A stretch of 64,000 nucleotides of DNA from Streptomyces sp. SDr-06 (GTDB lineage: Bacteria > Actinomycetota > Actinomycetes > Streptomycetales > Streptomycetaceae), in the NCBI RefSeq assembly GCF_003324565.1, contig NZ_QOLA01000018.1, forward strand, positions 112,730 through 176,729. Direction: 5' to 3'. How positions within the stretch are numbered: the stretch's first letter is position 1; each line of letters begins with the position of its first letter. Positions 63,874-64,000 of this stretch are shown here, in pieces. The notes under the pieces are model-generated. The model was not told the DNA's origin. It was given only the letters and a program-made list of their open reading frames with translations, and searched no databases. The position numbers were made by a program, and so were the translations under genes.

Positions 63874-64000
63874 TCACGCGTCGATGCGTGAGCGGTCCAG
63901 GGTGGCGGCGGAGCTGGTGATGAACTCCTTGCGGGGCGCGACCTCGTTGCCCATCAGGAGGTCGAAGACCTGCTCGGAGGCCTCCAGGTCACCGATGTTG
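63874..64000 (-). CDS. parE: DNA topoisomerase IV subunit B, C-terminal end (5' part outside window)
   Basis: The frame from the window edge to TGA at 63874-63876 encodes 41 residues: NIGDLEASEQVFDLLMGNEVAPRKEFI and then TSSAATLDRSRIDA. This is the GyrB/ParE C-terminus, with VFDLLMGNEVAPRKEFI highly typical of ParE/GyrB Toprim-adjacent tails. Given parC in the window, parE is the likely identity, although a gyrB-type paralogue cannot be fully excluded from so few residues. The gene continues past 64000. Confidence 0.8.
   Translation of the reverse strand, partial: NIGDLEASEQVFDLLMGNEVAPRKEFITSSAATLDRSRIDA

Overview
The window is a stretch of a high-GC actinobacterial chromosome, almost certainly Streptomyces or a close relative. 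The signs are strong GC bias at third codon positions (which gives long antisense shadow frames), frequent GTG/TTG starts, 4-bp GTGA/ATGA overlaps, and a set of Streptomyces-type genes: sepH, cutRS, a DasR operator in front of ptsH, a c-di-AMP riboswitch in front of an M23 peptidase, a GNAT-first PatA-type acetyltransferase and several actinobacterial DUF families. No rRNA, tRNA, CRISPR array, insertion sequence or prophage was seen.

Layout. 1-9952: 3' end of trkA, a DUF3159 membrane protein with an OB-fold partner, kdpD-kdpE without kdpFABC, an orphan ABC ATPase, and a conserved cluster (thioesterase, dut, DUF3710, DUF3093, EcsC-like, DUF4193). 10346-14804: the cutRS two-component system, a 56-aa protein behind a perfect 16-bp palindrome, an inositol monophosphatase family gene and ferrochelatase. 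14956-24560: MFS exporter, FAD sugar-lactone oxidase, a membrane protein with 11-residue Thr-rich repeats facing sepH, a rhodanese, a VOC protein, thymidine kinase, a phosphodiesterase and DUF5998. 24599-35563: patA-like acetyltransferase, ptsH, a GntR regulator, the riboswitch-controlled M23 peptidase, an M16 protease pair and topoisomerase IV subunit A. 35588-39209: a CobW GTPase and two divergent citrate synthase family genes, one fused to a MerR-like DNA-binding domain. 52804-63663: a CitA-type kinase/regulator pair, an NMT1-type ABC importer, a second orphan regulator, an acetate symporter pair and a NarL-type two-component operon. 63874-64000: 3' end of parE, facing away from parC across the window.

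The most notable region is 39222-52474, which reads as a complete alpha-1,3-glucan (or nigeran) utilisation locus. It holds two secreted GH87 glucanases with discoidin and CBM6/35-like binding modules, a three-gene sugar ABC importer (binding protein plus two permeases), a cytoplasmic GH13 alpha-glucosidase and a LacI regulator, all on the minus strand. Similar GCGC-armed sites lie in front of the importer operon and of the large GH87 gene, and a LacI-type palindrome lies in front of the regulator. The model is: the glucanases cut insoluble fungal or bacterial alpha-glucan outside the cell, the importer takes up the oligosaccharides, the GH13 enzyme hydrolyses them to glucose, and the LacI protein releases the promoters when sugar is present. 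This locus appears inserted among housekeeping genes (citrate synthases on one side, parE further on the other).

A secondary theme is potassium and c-di-AMP biology (trkA, kdpDE, riboswitch). Another is the density of sensory systems: five histidine kinases (KdpD, CutS, the CitA-like kinase and the NarX-like kinase here recognised, KdpD being the largest; four complete kinases in total) with five response regulators, so one regulator is an orphan.
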